In this document: in pieces, positions 56,812-61,999 of the stretch
Position numbering within the stretch: the first letter of the stretch is position 1
Layout of the letters: each line of letters begins with the position of its first letter
Source of the DNA: an uncultured Pseudomonadota bacterium
GTDB lineage: Bacteria; Pseudomonadota; Gammaproteobacteria; Burkholderiales; SG8-39
DNA length: 61,999 nt
NCBI GenBank assembly: GCA_903829815.1
Contig: CAIKRR010000087.1
Location: forward strand, 1 to 61,999
Direction: 5' to 3'
Translations under genes and position numbers: made by a program
The notes under the pieces: generated by a model
Databases searched by the model: none
The model's input: only the letters and a program-made list of their open reading frames with translations
Told to the model about the DNA's origin: nothing

Positions 56812-56875
56812 GCGGCGACGCCGCGCAGCACCACCCTGCCCAGGGTTGACGCACAACAAAGAAGGAGAACTGCCC

Positions 56876-57892
56876 ATGTCGCTCACCACAGTCGACGAAG
56901 CCTCGAGAAGATCCACACCACCACGCGCGGCCACTCGCGAAGAACTGCCGGTGCTCGACCTCACGCCACTCCTCGCCGGCGGCGACCTCGGATCGCTCGC
57001 ACGCGAACTGCGCCACGCCTGCGAAACCATCGGCTTCTTTTATGTGAGCCACCATGGCGTGCCACAGCAGGTGGTCGACAACGTCTTCGAGGCCACACGA
57101 CGCTTCTTCGCGCTGCCCGAGTCTGCGCGTGCAGCCATCAAGCTCGATGATCGATTCAGACGTGGCTGGATGCCCTACGGCATCAACCAGCACCCGGGCT
57201 TTGCGCCCGACCTGAAGGAAAGCTACGAGTACGCGCTCGACCTCCCGCTGACCGACCCCGATGTGCAGGCAGGCCTCCCGCTCCATGGCCCCAACCGCTG
57301 GCCCGCCGACATGCCTTGGCTGCGCGGAGCTGCCGAGGCTTACTTCGACGAAACGATGGCCTTGGGCATGCGCTTGCTGCGCCTCTTCGCCCTGAGCCTG
57401 GGAGAGCCCGAAGACTTCTTCCTCCAGTATGCCAAGAAGCCCATGGTGCAGACCCGACTCTTCCACTACCCGCCGCAACCCCCAGTTGCGCGCGACGCCG
57501 AGTTTGGCGTAGCACCCCATTCCGACTACGGCATGATCACGCTGCTGACCCAGGATCCGATCGGCGGACTGGAACTGCGCAAGCGCGATGGCGAGTGGGT
57601 GGCAGCGCCCTTCATCGAAGGGACCTTCGTGGTCAACCTGGGAGACATGTTCAAGGTCTGGACCAACGACCTGTACATCTCGAACCTGCACCGGGTCGTG
57701 AATCGAAGTGGGCGCGAGCGCTACTCGATTCCAACCTTCTTCAATCTGGATTATTCGGCACCGGTGAGTTGCCTGCCGCAGTGCCAGTCGGCGTCCAACC
57801 CGGCTCGCTACGCGCCCATCCGGTCAGGCGACTATCTGGTGAGCCGCTTCAAGTCGGTTCAGAAGATCGATCAGCCTGTCACACGCAGTTGA
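56876..57892 (+). CDS. Isopenicillin N synthase-like 2-oxoglutarate/Fe(II) oxygenase
   Basis: A 338-residue oxygenase of the IPNS/2OG-Fe(II) family. Fe ligands are His215 and Asp217 (APHSDYGMIT) and His272 (NLHRVVNR); the RxS-type co-substrate site is Arg282-Ser284 (ERYSIP). The N-terminal DIOX_N domain has LDLTPL, GFFYVSHHGVP and RRFFALP. It follows an ABC importer like TauD follows TauABC, but belongs to a different oxygenase family. It may liberate a group from an imported substrate. A very good GAAGGAG site is 8 nt upstream of the ATG at 56876. Confidence 0.94.
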   Translation: MSLTTVDEASRRSTPPRAATREELPVLDLTPLLAGGDLGSLARELRHACETIGFFYVSHHGVPQQVVDNVFEATRRFFALPESARAAIKLDDRFRRGWMPYGINQHPGFAPDLKESYEYALDLPLTDPDVQAGLPLHGPNRWPADMPWLRGAAEAYFDETMALGMRLLRLFALSLGEPEDFFLQYAKKPMVQTRLFHYPPQPPVARDAEFGVAPHSDYGMITLLTQDPIGGLELRKRDGEWVAAPFIEGTFVVNLGDMFKVWTNDLYISNLHRVVNRSGRERYSIPTFFNLDYSAPVSCLPQCQSASNPARYAPIRSGDYLVSRFKSVQKIDQPVTRS

Positions 57893-57931
57893 ACAGGGGC
57901 TTTCAGCCCGTCTCACGTCGGCAACTGCATG

Positions 57932-57969
57932 AAAAAAAACCGGATGCCCCCTCGCAGCGGCATCCGGTT
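57932..57969 (-). terminator. Intrinsic terminator after rpoC
   Basis: On the minus strand an 11-bp stem (plus-strand arms 57938-57948 and 57959-57969, AACCGGATGCC and complement) with a 10-nt loop is followed by eight T residues (complement of A8 at 57932-57939). It ends the rpoBC transcript 23 bp after the rpoC stop. Confidence 0.93.
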
Positions 57970-57991
57970 CCCTGACTGCTGAAACGCTTGA

Positions 57992-61999
<4,008 letters not shown>

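Noticed and set aside
57896-57911. GGGCT-TTC-AGCCC hairpin as terminator of the IPNS-like oxygenase gene
   Set aside because: The stem is short and is followed by GTCTC, not a T tract.

Overview
The window is a high-GC, gene-dense bacterial chromosome segment. It looks like a betaproteobacterium, probably order Burkholderiales. The indicators are three stand-alone Bug/TctC-type periplasmic receptors, a phasin plus an intracellular PHA depolymerase with a Cys lipase box, a periplasmic HiPIP, a DUF1840 protein, an Hsp15-like S4 protein, and many acyl-CoA catabolism genes. This placement is inferred from gene content. I saw no insertion sequence, prophage, CRISPR array, tRNA or rRNA. Genes overlap by 1-17 bp at many junctions and there is little non-coding DNA.

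Layout. 1-236: 3' end of a phasin gene and a strong GNRA-loop terminator. 235-7274 (minus): HiPIP, hrpA, an EI24/CysZ-like membrane protein and nadE as a probable operon. 7538-9582 (plus): two tandem Bug receptors. 9647-10456 (minus): an SDR lacking its catalytic Tyr and Lys. 10564-16164 (plus): a tightly overlapped run of amidohydrolase, heat-shock repressor hrcA, luciferase-like monooxygenase, enoyl-CoA hydratase/3-hydroxyacyl-CoA dehydrogenase fusion and PaaI-like thioesterase. 16161-18537 (minus): a pair of acyl-CoA dehydrogenases, divergent from a quinone reductase (18644-19624). 19608-23285 (minus): ATM1-type ABC exporter, an Hsp15-like S4 protein with a long Gly/Arg tail, and a PBP7-type peptidase. 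23365-24914 (plus): DUF429 protein and HAD hydrolase. 25026-31141 (plus): a second beta-oxidation cluster with reversed domain order (dehydrogenase-hydratase fusion), thiolase, two SDRs and a CmcJ/NvfI-like oxygenase. 31146-32344 (minus): cupin and GST. 32443-33672 (plus): PHA depolymerase. 33717-37714 (minus): D-2-hydroxyacid dehydrogenase, GST, ACAD10/11-like acyl-CoA dehydrogenase and an aminoglycoside-phosphotransferase-fold kinase. 37778-41610 (plus): Mg2+ P-type ATPase and dusA. 41704-43809 (minus): DSD1-type PLP enzyme and a third Bug receptor. 43810-44115: a divergent intergenic region with two kinds of tandem repeat. 44116-46240 (plus): APC permease and pirin. 46339-51536 (minus): spermidine-synthase-like protein, molybdopterin oxidoreductase, an alpha/beta hydrolase without a nucleophilic Ser, and an MFS transporter. 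51708-52829 (plus): DUF3047 lipoprotein and DUF1840 protein. 52815-53840 (minus): adenosine/adenine deaminase. 53981-57892 (plus): SsuABC/TauABC-like ABC importer followed by an isopenicillin-N-synthase-like oxygenase. 57932-61999 (minus): rpoC, with its terminator, cut by the window end.

The dominant theme is catabolism of organic acids through CoA thioesters, together with orphan solute receptors and PHA storage turnover. The strongest candidates for a poorly described system are four. First, the kinase plus ACAD pair at 35373-37714, arranged like the separate LvaA/LvaC proteins of bacterial levulinate (4-hydroxyacyl-CoA) catabolism and like the two halves of human ACAD10/11. Second, the ABC importer plus IPNS-like oxygenase cassette. 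Third, the insertion of hrcA into a catabolic operon. Fourth, the SDR and the hydrolase that keep their folds but have lost catalytic residues.
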